DNA of 64,000 nucleotides, taken from contig QVOM02000001.1 of assembly GCA_003586115.2 (NCBI GenBank), forward strand, positions 16,815,291-16,879,290, in the 5' to 3' direction. The notes beneath the pieces were generated by a model. It made no database searches. It had not been told where the DNA came from and saw only the letters and a program-made list of their open reading frames with translations. Source of the DNA: Salvator merianae (Eukaryota; Chordata; Lepidosauria; Squamata; Teiidae). The position numbers and the translations under genes were made by a program. Positions 11,350 to 23,434 of the stretch are shown here, one piece after another (the first letter of the stretch is position 1; every line of letters begins with the position of its first letter).

Positions 11350-13555
11350 GTACAAGCCTAATATGCAGTCACAGCTGTCTGGTTGAAACCAGTTGTGAAA
11401 AAGCTCCCTATTTTACCTGCAAAATGCTTTAAAAGTCAAGGAAGAAAAAAGCTTGCAACTTGAATTTGGGCTGTGTCCCTCTGCACTTGTGGTGTGGGCT
11501 CCTGTTATCACAATACTGACATTGCCCATATAAGCAAAAAAAAGCAAAAAACAAAAAAACAAAAAAGGCCCTTCATTTCTTCTGTGAAGAGTGTACTTGC
11601 CCAAGGAGAAGACCCTTTTTGCTGGAAGATCTTACCTCCCTCTTCTGTGCTGATGATGCCCGTGTCCACATTAATCAGGAAATGACAGTCATACCATAAC
11701 AACACCCCTGATAGTAACTTATTAATTAATAACGTAGAATATATGTGAAGAAAGGTGACAGTGTGAACTATGCTATCGTGGCTTTCTTTAATAGTCCCTT
11801 TAAACTGCCTGTTCTGAGCCTCCAGTGACTTGGCCTAGGGAGATGGGAGTTGGCTGGTGCTTTATAAATAAAAATCTTGCTTAATTATGATGACCTTTTC
11901 AATGTTTTGTAATACTGCTAGCTCGGCCATGGCTAATACCACTTGCTTACAGCAGCAGTAACCTGTAAGGAAGAAAGGGATCTCCCTACAGACCTACTGA
12001 CTGCATTTTTGTCCATAAAGTGTATTATTGCCCTTTTTTATTTTCATCCCAGCTGCTGCACTAGGATATTTGATGAGACAGACTGATTGTAGGGCTAACC
12101 CCCTGTTGCAACTGCTTCTCCTTCCTTTGGAAAGGCTTCAGAACAAAAAGGATAAGGAGACATTTTCCATTATATGAGGTTGTGTCTGCACAGGGAATTG
12201 ACAATGAACTAGCTGCATCAATACCCATCTTGTCCACATGTGCCTGCTTATACAGTGCCATAACACCCAAGCAAGTGTTCAGTGCATACCAAGTGGAATC
12301 CAGGAAAAAATAGTCTCATGATGGAATGAGGACGATGACAGCTGGAAGTGTTTGGTGGCATGAGGATACCAATGACCCAAACAACCCTCACTCTGCATCG
12401 AAAACCAACACTTGAAGACAGGGACCATTCACATGGGTCTGAAGTGACCCTGCTTCTGCATCATATTACAAAGTGTGCAGATATGGCCAAAACCTGCATT
12501 CATCTCCTGAAAACTATTGAGAATGGTTGGTGACCTTGCAAGTGGGATGGCAAAGAAATATGAACAAAATAAGTTATCAGCTGAAGTTGTTTTAGCTTGC
12601 CCCAGTGGATGGAATCTTGGATTGAATTGAACTATTTTTGGATTTTATCTACAATTCCATTTCCACTCTGTCCACACCTGTGTTTTTCCTGTTGTTGTGT
12701 TTAACATTATTTGTATGACTTTGTAATATTATTTGGGCAATTAGCATCATGTGTAATGGTGTTCATGCATTTTTAAAGAGCTACTTAAGCAATTGAATTT
12801 GCTTGCAGTGTTACCTCTGACTAAAGCAAGGATTGTACATTATTTGCAATACTTCTGAAGCAATAAACGTAACCTACAACTTTATTAAATTCAACATTAA
12901 ACATTTAGTGAATGGCCTTGTGCTTCCGATCTGCATAAAAAATAAAGCAGAACACAACAGACAAAGGGAAAGGGAAATGCTAGATGAAGGATAGAACAGA
13001 CTTGAAGACTTAGGCAGGATCTGCACTGGGCTGCTAGAACAGGGAACTCCTCATCCACATTGGTAGACAAGTCTACTAGGAAGCCATACCTTTCATGGAA
13101 CACAGTGTCAAAATGGGACATGGTATTGGAGTGGGACCCAATGAGAAATGGTGTTGGAGCCTGCTGTGACAGAGGGCCACTTGGAAGCAGTCACTCATGT
13201 ATTCCTCAGTAGTAGACTAACCCAGACACTCATGTGCAGATAGCACTGAGTGGTTGGCCTGGCCTATCTGGCATGTGGAGCATAGCACCATTTTGCCAGT
13301 TTCCCAGAAGCAGCTTTGGAAGTGGGCTGATTTTGGGTGCCCAGTGAAAACATGTCTGGCTGCCAGTTTTGAAAATGGGGACCTTTCATTCTCAACCTCC
13401 AAACTTTGGATGGGCCACCACAATTTGGATGGCCCTTGGCCCAGGTCACTGACCATCCTCCCATAACTTGCTCAGCACAGCAGGCAACAACACCCGCCAT
13501 GTGGAAAAAGCCTTACATCCTGACTTTCAGGTGTAAATTAAATACATCTGTATTC
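11350..13555. other. Mostly unique sequence with an A-rich tract
   Basis: An A-rich low-complexity stretch lies at 11534-11567. The segment 12900-13510 resembles the unclassified MITE-like interiors elsewhere ('gcaggatctgcac', 'gtggaaaaagcctta') but has no clean ends. No gene was recognised. Confidence 0.3.
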
Positions 13556-13966
13556 ATTTGTTTGTTTATTTATTTGAAATATTTATATATAACTTCCAAT
13601 TAAAAATGTTATCTCAAAGTGATTTACAGAACATTTAAAATAAAAGCAACTTAAACCATCATCTTTATAAAAACATTATTAAAAACATTCACTCTGGAAA
13701 ATCCTAGGTAAAGACATAGCTCTTCAGTTGGTACCTGAAAGCCAGAAATATAAGTGCCCCTTGAATATCAGAGGGGAGACTGTTTCAGAGGGTGAGTGCC
13801 ACATCAGAGAATGCCTGACTCTAGATAGTCACAAGAAGACATTCAGTAATTTGTGGTACCTGCTGCAGGACCTCTTCTGAAGATCTTAATGATATCACAG
13901 GTCTACACTGACAGAGGGATGAGGCAGTGCAGAAAGGCCCTAGAACTGATTCCATTCCAAATCTAA
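13556..13966 (-). repeat. L2-type LINE 3' part, antisense, left half
   Basis: Begins with a TTTATTTATTTG tail and continues as the antisense 3' region of an L2-like LINE ('ctcaaagtgatttacaga', 'gggagactgtttcagag'). It seems to continue at 14584 after the CpG-rich MITE, so the LINE is older than the MITE. Confidence 0.5.
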
Positions 13967-14583
13967 GGGCCTTTTCGCACTGAGCTCGGTAGACCGTTCC
14001 CAGTAGTTGGCTTTGAACGGGAGAGGTTGGAGAACGCTGGCTGCCATTCGCACTCCCGGCCAGAGGAATGGACCCAAAGCCGACCAGCAGAGGGAACAGT
14101 GCGAATGGTAGCCGCTAGTTCGGTACTGCACTCCATACCATCATACCCGCTTCGTAGCATCGTACTGCGCTTCGTAACCAGAGGGCTCGTTACGAAGCCG
14201 GCTTCGTAACTGCAGGTAGGCTGCCATGCCGAAAGGGCTATCCCGGGTGTGCAGCTTCGCACCGGGTACGGAGCATCGCACCGGGTATGAAAACTTCGCA
14301 CCCGGGTGTGAAAGCTTCACACCCCGCATGCGCAGCCACGCCAGCCACGCCCGGTCGCCATTTCAAACGCCGACGAGAGTGCGAAAGCACCGTGCCCGAT
14401 CTTCACTCCATCGTGCAGGTCAGGATGAAGACAAGCTTTTACTTGTCTTGCCTTACCCAACATCAGGTTCGAATCGGGTACGATGTGGTTCGGATCGGGT
14501 GAGGCACGTGCCCGCGGCAGTGCGAATGCTCCGTTCTAGCAAGCGGACAGGAACGTTCCACCGCTGCAGTGCGAACAGGCCCT
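13967..14583. mobile_element. MITE, subfamily C copy 1, CpG-rich
   Basis: The ends 'gggccttttcgcactgagc' and the inverse of 'gcagtgcgaacaggccc' form a terminal inverted repeat. The flanks 'aaatctaa' and 'aagtctga' agree at 6 of 8 positions, so they may be a decayed 8-bp target duplication. By my count the copy holds more than fifty CpG dinucleotides in about 615 bp, against roughly ten in its relative at 45988. It also has a perfect 22-bp palindrome (14189-14210) and a short tandem array (14254-14325). No transposase is encoded. Confidence 0.75.
14254..14325 (+). repeat. Imperfect ~20-bp tandem repeats inside the CpG-rich MITE
   Basis: Four successive units start with 'cttcgcaccgggta', 'catcgcaccgggta', 'cttcgcacccgggt' and 'cttcacacccc'. 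The other subfamily C copy at 45988 has a different short tandem ('gaaccgagaggagctgt' type) in its corresponding part. Confidence 0.7.
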
Positions 14584-15130
14584 AAGTCTGAACTCAGACT
14601 GAAATGGGTCCAGATAATCAGTTTCATCCAAGAATACCACAATTGCACAGTCATCACTCTCTCCAGAAACTTGATCAGAAGGGGTTATTAGCTACTGGAT
14701 GTTAATTAGCAGACCTCTGGATCATCCAGGGAAGACTTTCAGGGTGGAAGAGCCTCTTTCAAGGCCTTTGGGATCGTTCCTTTACACAAGGATGCATTCA
14801 CAACTCCCTGGAGCAGCCACCCAATTAACCCCTCTCAACTAGCTCTAATAAGCCAGGATGGGAAAGGATCCAGATAGCATGCCATAAACCAGACAGCCTT
14901 AAGCATCTTGTGGAAATCCTCAGGCCTCAAAAACTGAAGGTGATCCCACACAAGTAGACAAGACAGCTCACAAGATACCTCACCAGGCTGTACCTCAATT
15001 GAGTTATTTAAGTCAGCATGGACTCAACTTTATCCACAAAACACCTTGCAAATTAATTAGAACAAGCTTCCAAGGGTTCCAATACTGGATTTTGAGAGGC
15101 AATTGACAACAATCCCTTAACCATGTGTGT
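14584..15130 (-). repeat. LINE-like antisense repeat, right half
   Basis: Reads as the continuation of the antisense LINE at 13556-13966. Segments such as 'tttgggatcgttcctttac' and 'tctaataagccaggatggga' are familiar from dispersed squamate repeats. Exact family is uncertain. Confidence 0.4.
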
Positions 15131-15308
15131 CCATGCGGTCATCAGTAGTCAAAAATTAGATGTTTCATGGTGCATCTGTTTGTGGAAAAGAACTTCAGGG
15201 AGCCATTTCACTATATATCTCCAGATAATTACTCAGGATGAAGCTTACTATTAGTAGTGGAAGTGACAATTTGTCACTTTTTGAAAAACTTTTGCTTTCT
15301 ACAACTGT

Positions 15309-15533
15309 AAGGCTGCGTTCACACAGAAAGTTTAATCCAGTTTCAGTTCACTTTCAGAGTGAGTGAACACATGAGCAAATTGACAAGTTGTTTTGTTTCA
15401 GTATCATCTAACTCGGGAAATCCATCTTTGGGTTAGATAATGTGGAAAGAAAATGACTAGCCACTTTGTTGATAGGTTCTGTCACTCAGAAGGTGAACTA
15501 AAGCTGGATTAAAAATTAGGTGTGAATGCGGCC
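15309..15533. mobile_element. MITE, family H
   Basis: The left end 'aaggctgcgttcacacagaa..tttaatccag' is matched in inverse by the right end 'ctggattaaaaattaggtgtgaatgcggccc', giving terminal inverted repeats of about 30 bp around a 225-bp element. It is non-coding. Confidence 0.75.
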
Positions 15534-15615
15534 CAAGTGGCAGCAGCAAATACTGCATGGCAACCATTTTATGCAATCATTTACTAAAGGAACTGAAGTA
15601 CTGTTCTATGTTACG

Positions 15616-15852
15616 TGTATAACTGTATAATGGGAATGGTGGCAAACAGACGAAAAGGGTGCGAATGCACTTGTCCAGGAGCAGGAGAGCTGCTCCCAAT
15701 CAAGCTGTGGAGCACAAATTAATGTTCCACATCTAGCCGTGATCGGGAGCAGCTGTAGACTCCTCCCGGTCACGTGGGGCTCCGCAAAGTGCAGAGACAC
15801 TTGGCTAGTGAGTGTCCCTGATGCTCACTAATTTAAAGTGTGAAAAGGACCA
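15616..15852. mobile_element. MITE, subfamily A copy 3, partial
   Basis: The right end 'tttaaagtgtgaaaaggacc' and the interior 'gctagtgagtgtcc..gatgctcacta' match subfamily A copies at 24557 and 59293. The left end is not clearly preserved. Confidence 0.5.
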
Positions 15853-15857
15853 AAGAA

Positions 15858-16880
15858 ATCTCAAATAGAATAAGGGGGGAAAGTCCAGAATAAAATAAAA
15901 TGAACCTGTTATGATTAAAAAAGGAAGCTAAAAACAATAAAGGAAATATTGCAAGTTTTAGGAGACAATGGAAAGCAATGGTTAATAGCGAATGTGATAC
16001 ATAATTATATATTTAAAAATAATATTAGGGTGGTAAATCAGATGCCGTTGACAGAGTAGAACAATTAATAAAGAAAAAGGAAGCAAATATTCATAATATA
16101 ATAATTAAGAAAATAGCATCCGACCTAGAGGGATTAAGGAAGATCTGGGAGACAGACCTCAAAATTGAAATTCCAAGAGAAATATGGAATGAAGTGAACT
16201 CTGAAAAAGTAATAATATTAAAATATACAAAATGTAGGGAAGTAATATTAAAAACTAGACAAAGATGGTATAAAACTTCCTACCAGTTAAGTTATATACT
16301 GAAAGAAGTTTCTCCTAATTGCTAGCATGGTTGCGGAGGAAGGGGGACCTATATGAATTTATGGTGGATGTGTAAATATGTAGGAAGTTTCTGGAATGAG
16401 ATAGGACATGAAATTAACAAGATTCTGGAAATACAGATTAATTTAGAACCTGGAAAGCATTTGCTACATGTAATAAAAGAGGAAGCAATTGAAAGAAAAA
16501 AAGCAAAATCCTTAATGAGACTGTTAATAATAACTAAATTAATAATAACTCAGGGTTGGAAGGGCTGATATAAACATAAAGTCAAAAAGTGGCATGACAG
16601 GCTTTGGGAAACAATCACTATAGACTACGTAGAAAGACAGAATTACAAAACAAAGAGAATTGAGAAACAGGAACTATTTTTTAGAGAATTGGAAGGACAT
16701 CATAATGTCAACAGAGGTAATAGATAAATCATTTCAATTAAAATGTGGGTAAAGGAAAGAAAACAGTAGAAGAACAAAAAGAGGATAAGAAAACATACAA
16801 ACCAATGAAATATGATAGGTTAAGGGACATGTGGAAGACAGTAGAATGAGTAAGCATGGCCAGTAAAGGAGCAAATGTAA
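15858..16880 (+). pseudogene. L1 ORF2 C-terminal remnant
   Basis: AT-rich plus-strand sequence translates near 16340-16570 to 'TYMNLWWMCKYVGSFWNEI' followed by a 'KAKSLMRLLIITKLIITQGW' segment. This matches the C-terminal 'WW.C..v..FW..v' and 'aar..IaqkWK' motifs of L1 ORF2, here in a squamate-like version. The cysteine-rich start of that motif is degraded (stop near 16325). Downstream codons 'WHDRLWETITIDYVERQNY' continue the ORF2 tail. The endonuclease and RT domains are not visible, so this is a heavily 5'-truncated or decayed copy. Confidence 0.75.
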
Positions 16881-16912
16881 GTATAAATACATTGTATTAG
16901 AAACATATGGGG

Positions 16913-17794
16913 TCTTTTCACATATACCTGAGGGAACGTTCCATGCTGACCACTGGTATGCTGCATTCGCACCCAGATGCTGCAGCAGTTGTGTTGAGGT
17001 TGTCTGAGGCCTCCCCAGGTTGTTCCTGCTGTGGACAACTTAAAAGTGGCCCACAGACATTTCAGCAGCCTGGGAAACAGTCCAGGGATGGCATCTTTAC
17101 ACTCTTCTGGGTGCTGTGAGGTGAGGGGGCATGGGCTGTGTGACTGCAGCTGAGCAGTTGTTTGCAGCATTCACCTATCCCTGCAAAGTTCAAACCTGGT
17201 CTGGATGCTGGTTCAGATTTTGCAATGGTAATCTGGGGCAGGCCATTTGCATTTGTTGCACTGCTGAAACAGAACAGAGGTGTTCCAGGGTGCAGAATGT
17301 GGGCCTGTTTGCACTTACCCATTAGTGCGCAAGCGGTAAGTGCATTCTCATGGCCCCACTGTCACAGCATCCAGGAGTGACTACAGTCACTCCCCAACTC
17401 TATTAGCTGTGGAAAACAAAATCGTTGTCCTCAGATTAACCGGGAGCGGAATGGTCAGCAGTGTTCCCACCTCCTTCTGGGTGCAAAATCTGTGAGTCAG
17501 TGGCACAGCATGGGTACACCTGTGCAGTCATGTGCCACATCCCCAATTGCCATGGCAGCAGCCAGACATTGTCAGAATCACTGCCATGGAAGTCAGGCTA
17601 GCCATCCACATTGCAAGTGTTGGAGACCCGGTACAGGCTGCAAGGTCTTATACAGCCTAGAATGGCAGAATTATACCGTTCTAGGCAGTCAAGTGTGAAT
17701 AGGTTCTGTGAATTGCCTCAGCTGACCTTGATCTTGACCAACATGGAATTGTCTGCTTAGACAATCCCAGTCCCGTAAGTGTGAACATGGCCCA
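16913..17794. mobile_element. Outer MITE split by a nested MITE
   Basis: The left end 'ggggtcttttcacatatacc' (16913) pairs in inverse with 'cgtaagtgtgaacatggccc' ending near 17793. A complete subfamily A element (17300-17706) lies between them. The likely order is insertion of the outer element first, then the inner. The outer interior (16930-17299) resembles the subfamily C element at 13967 only in its 'gaacgttcca' motif. Confidence 0.5.
17300..17706. mobile_element. MITE, subfamily A copy 4 (nested)
   Basis: The left end 'gggcctgtttgcacttaccc' and the inverse of 'gtcaagtgtgaataggttc' form its termini. The interior 'tgtgcagtcatgtgccacatcc' and 'catggcagcagccagacatt' matches the copy at 59293 closely. 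The near-palindrome 'cagaattataccgttct' before the right end corresponds to the one in copies 1 and 2, in opposite orientation. Confidence 0.65.
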
Positions 17795-20700
17795 TGATAA
17801 AATGTTAACTAGTGAATATTTTTGTGATTAATTGCATATACTCTGGATGGAAAACAATACTTTAAAAAGTCAGTTATCATAAGGTTCTTACCACCCAATA
17901 TTACAGGGCCCAAACTGGCTCTCAGCTAAGGAAACATTCACACAGTCTTTTTGAGCCATGCATCACTAGAGGCCTGGGAATGTGATGGCATGTGGGAATC
18001 CATAGGCTGCTGATGTCTGGCACGCTCCCAGGGATGAAACTGACTCCCAGGAGTGGTCTATTTGCAGACTGAGAAAACCCATGTTACTAAGGTGATGCAG
18101 GTCACATTTTCTCCTGCCCCCACCATGCAAAAGGGGAACAGTGGCAGGACCAGCTTACATCCTCCTCTGGAGCCTGGCAGGTTTTTGCCAGGCTCTAAAA
18201 GTTGCCACCTTCTGCTGCCATTTCCAGAGCCTGCTGAAATGCTTCTGGACAGGAACTTCAATGGTAGGGAACTTTAGCCCTCTAGCCTCAAAGATAACAG
18301 GGGCTGGGGCACTGCCTGAGCAGACGTCTGTCTACACAGCACCTGGGCCAATGCAAGCACTCCAACCCAGGAGTGAACCCTGTGACTCACATCTCCACAT
18401 CATGTGGGTCTTTCCTTTATCTCCTGCATTTCACGCCATTCACTTTCCCATTGCCACCACTCATATCCTTATATTTCTTTTTGAAAGCCACTGACAGGAA
18501 AAGCACCATTTGGGATATTCTTTGCTTTCTCAGACTGCTTTTGCAACATTTGACTATGGCAAAAAGAGGAAGGCATACATTAGAACCCCTTCCTGTCAAG
18601 GCATTCAGGAGGAGGCACAGAAGGCAATAAGGAAGAAAAGTTGCAAAGATGGAGAGGATGTGGAAGAGAAAAGAAGGTGACAATGTTAGGAAAGGCAGTA
18701 GTGACGGCAATACTAGTGAGGGGTTGTACTAAATTTCATTGGTTTGTACTTGTCCTGGAAGAGCTGCTGATAGCTGCCATCGTGATTCAGCAACGATGTC
18801 AAGCAGCATCAACAATATGATACAGAACTTACTGTCTCATCCATTTTGGTCAATCATGGTTACACTTAGGTTTGCTGAAACTGCTTGATCCTTGTGCTTA
18901 CTCAAATCCAGCCTAGCACTTAGGATGAACTACTTGTCAGCATTGTTAGTCAGCTTCCATTTTGCTTTTAGATTATGATGAGCAAAGCCTTCTGGATGAC
19001 TGAGCTTATGAGGCATTGCTTCCAGATCAGTGGAGAAATTCCCAACACCAGTAATGGAAAGTAATGATGGACAGTTATTATTGGCTCTAGAACTGGGCTG
19101 GGCTGGAGTCTCACCAGTGACCACACCTGATTCAGTCTATGACTTTCTCTTTTTCCCCTACAGGCACATTTGATTTAGCACTCTTGGATCCAACCTGAAT
19201 TCTCAGATTACATTCTTTACATAAGTGTCTGCAAAGTGCTTAAGGCATCAGGTTTAGTTTACACCTTAGGCACCTCCTTTTATCACATGGGACTTTAGAG
19301 CCAGCACTCCCTCCCAAAAAAAATCTGTTTCCCAAGCATAATCATGCAAATCTCTTCCTGCAGCCCAGCTCCCTCTGGCATCTTCCGTTTGTATAGCAGC
19401 ACCTGATCTGCTCTCTTGAATAGTGAGGGAAGTGAACTGCTGCAATCTGGGTTTGATCCTGTTTGAATTCTCCAGTCCTGCAAGGTCTCCCATATGAGGT
19501 GATCCAAAGAGTGGCTCTTGTGAGGACAGTTTTATTGAAGAGGTGGTTGGAGAGTGAGTAACTGACATATGGAACCAGACAAAAATGGGGAAAAAAACCC
19601 AAGTCTTGTTGAAAGCAAATTCCAGCAACATCTCTCCCAGACAGACTGTACCAAAAGAGAAAATGCACACAGTTTCTAGGACCAGGAATGATAGTATTAT
19701 GTTAGATATCATTACTCTTAAGAGTGTGTCTTCATTAATTTCTAACACAGGTGACAGCAGAAGCTCTGAACATCGGCTACTCATCTTTGAGCCAACTCAG
19801 TTTGTTTCTGTTCCTTTTTCTTGAACAAAAATACACAAAGGGATGGAACTTCAGAGCACCTTGTGAGTCCTTATAGCAAAGTGTTTTGTTTCTTTAGCAG
19901 ATTTATTGGTTTGGTATTTTTTTTTCAGAATTATTCTAAACTACTCACACAAAAACATGGTGCAGTGAAGAAACAGAATTGACACTTTTGGATGTATCCA
20001 TCCTTGTTTTTGAAGACTTTGCAATCTTTTTCTCTTGGCATTGTCAGGTTATGACAAAGGATTGTCTGGCAGCCTACTTTTGACTGATCCATCTATTCTG
20101 GCTTGTTGCTGCTTACATTCCTACCTGGCTACAGTTGCTTAGGGGAGCTGCCAGATAAGGCAGGAATGCCAGCAGCTTGCTGGCATCATAGCTGGATTGC
20201 CAGATAGCTCCAATGCTATATTGGGCCTGACGTGGCCCATCAGCCAGTTAATTCGGCAGTAAATCAGTGCTAGATATCCTGCACTATTTTTACAAGCTGC
20301 CATGTTTTTGCTTGACCAGCTGTCTGGAAAAGTGTTTTGGCATAGGGTCAGAAAGGAAGAAAGGAAGTGGGGGCAGGCACATGATGAGCTCCCAGAAGTC
20401 TCTTGCAACACTATGCCAAAGGACTTTGCTAAAGAGCCAGTAAGACAAAAACATGCCAAGGGAGCCCTATGCATGGGTGATAGGCCACAGTGAGGGGCAA
20501 AGCCAGCTTTCCCTTAATATCTGGCTTTCCCCTCCCCATCTGGAAGAACCCTAAACGATACTCAGTAATCACTGTTCAAAGATAGGCACATCACTTTAAG
20601 CAGCATAACTCATGGTACATTGGCTTAACATACAAAACACTTTGGGTATCAAGTTAAGCATTTCAGTCAGTGGATCTGACAAGGAGCCTTTGAAACCTGC

Positions 20701-20880
20701 AGTCCACTACAGCAAATATTAGCTTTTCTCATAAAGAACAAAAAATCCACACTCTTTGCACCTGCAAAGTTCCTCAAGCTTGAGGTATTAGTTTTAAGAT
20801 TGGGGGGGCTGTTTGCTCAAATGGGTTGAACTGCCCAGTTTCATTCAAACAGGTTAAATTTGACCTCCCATATGGCCCTT
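17795..20880. other. Unique sequence, no gene recognised
   Basis: About 3 kb without an identifiable repeat or gene. The longest open stretch is on the minus strand (19784-19266, 172 codons), but it has no recognisable domain, includes a T-homopolymer-derived Phe run and has no supporting context. Confidence 0.3.
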
Positions 20881-20889
20881 TAAATAGGC

Positions 20890-21074
20890 CTTCCTCGGTG
20901 CATTTTGTTGGATTTGTTCTTTTTTTTAAAAAAAGATCAATCCGTTCACAAACTGTCGAGGTTCGATTTGAACCGGATTCAGTTTGTTTGACCTGGTTCT
21001 AGATTGGACCAAACTCAATGAGATTCAGTTCGATTTACACTGAACCAACAAACTGTAGTTCGTGCACATCTCTA
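20890..21074. mobile_element. 3' part of a 'TAGAGATGTGCACGAACT' MITE
   Basis: Ends with 'agttcgtgcacatctcta', the inverse of the left end of the intact element at 56074, and has the same run of 'ggttcgatttgaacc' and 'aaccaa' motifs. The left terminus was not found. Confidence 0.55.
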
Positions 21075-21825
21075 TGTAACAGGAGACAGTGGTGAACTGT
21101 GTCATTGGAGGTTTTACAACTCATGGTGAATACATCAGTTGATCCATGAGACATAAACAGGAAGGCTTTGTGGGGAGGAGAGAGACTAGGAGCCTCCATT
21201 TGTACATTTACTTTTCCTGTCAACTGATTCTGCCTAAGATGAAATTCAAGCTGAATTTGGACATTTTTGCTTGGAACATTTTCCTTGCATCCAAGCAATT
21301 CCAAATACCAATATCTATATATGTATATGTATATCGACATAGTATGGATGAATACTGGAATTAAAAAGCACTAGCAACATCCACTGGGGCAGGATCAGCA
21401 CAATGGTTCACTCTGCTGCTTTTAGGTATGGAGCACTTGCCGTGTAACTCAGCCTTGAAGGAGCTTCTGCTTAACTCTGCTTCTCCAGGTGGAGTGGATG
21501 TATTGAACCATTCCAGTGTCCACATGGACCCACACTTATCCAGCTGCCATTCCAGCACAAGTTCTCCATAGATGGCTGGAACACCAAAGCAGAAGGAAGC
21601 ACCCTACAATGTCATTCCTGCTCTGTTTCAATGGCCCTGCCGCCACAATGCCAGTGCCGCTCAGTTGCACCAACCCATTTCACTGCCAGCAGCCCTGTAA
21701 CAACCTTGAACACAGGAAATGTCCCCTAGGGTCATTTTCTATGTTTGATGACCCCCTGCCCAGTGACACTGTATTGAAATGGGGAATGAAAGGGCTAGCT
21801 CAGCCAGGGACAGCAGCAAGCAAGC

Positions 21826-22114
21826 ATGCAGGCAGCATCCTGTCAGTTTGAAGTGCTGGAAGGGCAAATGCTGAAGCTGAGATACTTTGGCCACATAATG
21901 AGAAGACAAGACTCATTGGAAAAGACCCTGATGCTGGGAAAGATTGACGGCAAAAGGAGAAGAGGATGGATAGATAGTGTCATGGAAGCAATAAACAAGA
22001 GCTTGGGCAAACTTAAGGAGACAGGACAGGACAGGACAGGACAGAAAAGCCTGGCGTGCTATGGTCCACGAGGTCACAAAGAGTCAGATGTGACTTAACA
22101 ACTGAACAACAAAC
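21826..22114 (+). pseudogene. BovB (RTE clade) LINE 3' end
   Basis: The plus-strand translation carries 'LKLRYFGHIMRRQDSLEKTL', then 'GKRRRGWIDSV' and 'HKESDVT', which is the C-terminal tail of the BovB ORF2 protein. The DNA then ends in the typical 'aaagagtcagatgtgactt..aacaactgaacaac' 3' sequence. The polymerase and endonuclease domains are absent (5' truncation). BovB is abundant in squamates and in ruminants, the known case of horizontal transfer, so this supports a squamate source. A GACAG slippage array (22020-22044) lies in the coding tail. Confidence 0.9.
22020..22044 (+). repeat. (ACAGG)n microsatellite inside BovB
   Basis: Five pentanucleotide units within the BovB tail. They expand the reading frame with a repeated TGQDR-type run. 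Confidence 0.9.
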
Positions 22115-23430
22115 ATGGCATGCTTTTTTAGTGCTATTCCCCGGAGCGCTTTAATTAAAGCACTGCCAGAAATAACCCTGTGCAGACCCCACCCAAATTA
22201 TCTTACAGAAACAAACTTACAAATGTTAAAGGTAATTTTAGTTCAAAAACATTTTTAGGACCATCCATGGTCTAGGCAACAACCCTGAAGATACAGCTTG
22301 AACATACATGATATGGCAGTCCTGCTAGCGCTAAATTAATTTGGGTCAGATCAGAAACCATACTTAAAAAGCCTTGAGTTTCATGGAAGAAACACCCAAG
22401 ATGTACATGCAATAAATATATCCCAACAGCTTTTTGTCAAACTGCTTTACTGCAAAGTCATTAAATGCTAAATATAAAAATATGCATGATATTTCTTGGA
22501 GGAATTCCTACACATCCCTATCGTATGCCAGGAGTCCCTAGGCTGAGATTTGGCAATCCAATAAGAAACCAAATGTCAGTCACTGACCTTTCAGATAGGG
22601 TGCTTAATTCTCATTCAGAGTGAGAATAAATTATCTTGTAGCAACTTAACTCCCCCCCCCCCGCTAATGGCATCATGATGACTAGCTCTGTTTCATGTCT
22701 ATCTTTCTCAGCTTAAGAGAAAAAGGAATATAATACAACAAGATATTGTCGTAACAGCTCAGAAAACAACCAGGCTGCTGTTATCTGTTTGGTCAACAAC
22801 TCTCTGCTCCATAAACAGAAGCCTTCTTGCTCAGTTCAGACTCAGATTCCTGGCAACCCACCCTCCTATAGAGGCAGATAGGTTTTCTGGCAGGCTGGGT
22901 AAGGGGAGTCACTTGTGTGATGGAGACAGACGGCTCCTAAGGATGCTTCTGGGAAGGGGGGGGAATGTTTATTTCATTGAAGACTGACACAGTCTGGGGA
23001 GCAGTCAGCATGACTCAAGTTCCTTTACTGGAAGTGCTTTGGGGAGGGGGTGACTCAAATCCTTTATTCTACTACCGGTGGGGAAAGGGGTGGGCATATA
23101 CACTTGGAAGATTGGGGAGAAAAGAGATGAGAGAAGTGTGTGTAACACAATCCATGTTCCTTGAATATTTGCCGAGCTCATTGCTGAGAAATAAAACTGT
23201 TTTGCCACCGGGCAAGAGAGAAGCCTCATTTCACAGCCATGTTCTGCCCAGACAGGGATCAGTCATACCCATTTGCAATCAGTGGGAACTGAGCCAACTG
23301 GGGCCCCTTGCACAGTATCCACACAGGAAGCTGAAGATGCTAACAGGAATCCTGTTTTATATGTAGGAAACAATTTCCCTTCCCATGAAAGAGAAGAGTC
23401 TTTTTAGATGAAAGTTAAGTAATAGGTCCC
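22115..23430. other. Unique sequence, nothing recognised
   Basis: Contains a C homopolymer near 22652-22663. The open stretch at 22965-23366 (plus) has no recognisable domain. Confidence 0.3.
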
Positions 23431-23434
23431 AAAT

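Noticed and set aside
18053..18630. Overlapping open stretches around 18.1-18.6 kb as an exon cluster
   Set aside because: Both strands are open with no splice-consistent boundaries or recognisable residues.
19266..19784. Minus-strand open stretch of 172 codons
   Set aside because: No recognisable domain or splice context; it overlaps other open frames and includes homopolymer-derived residues. Length is compatible with chance.
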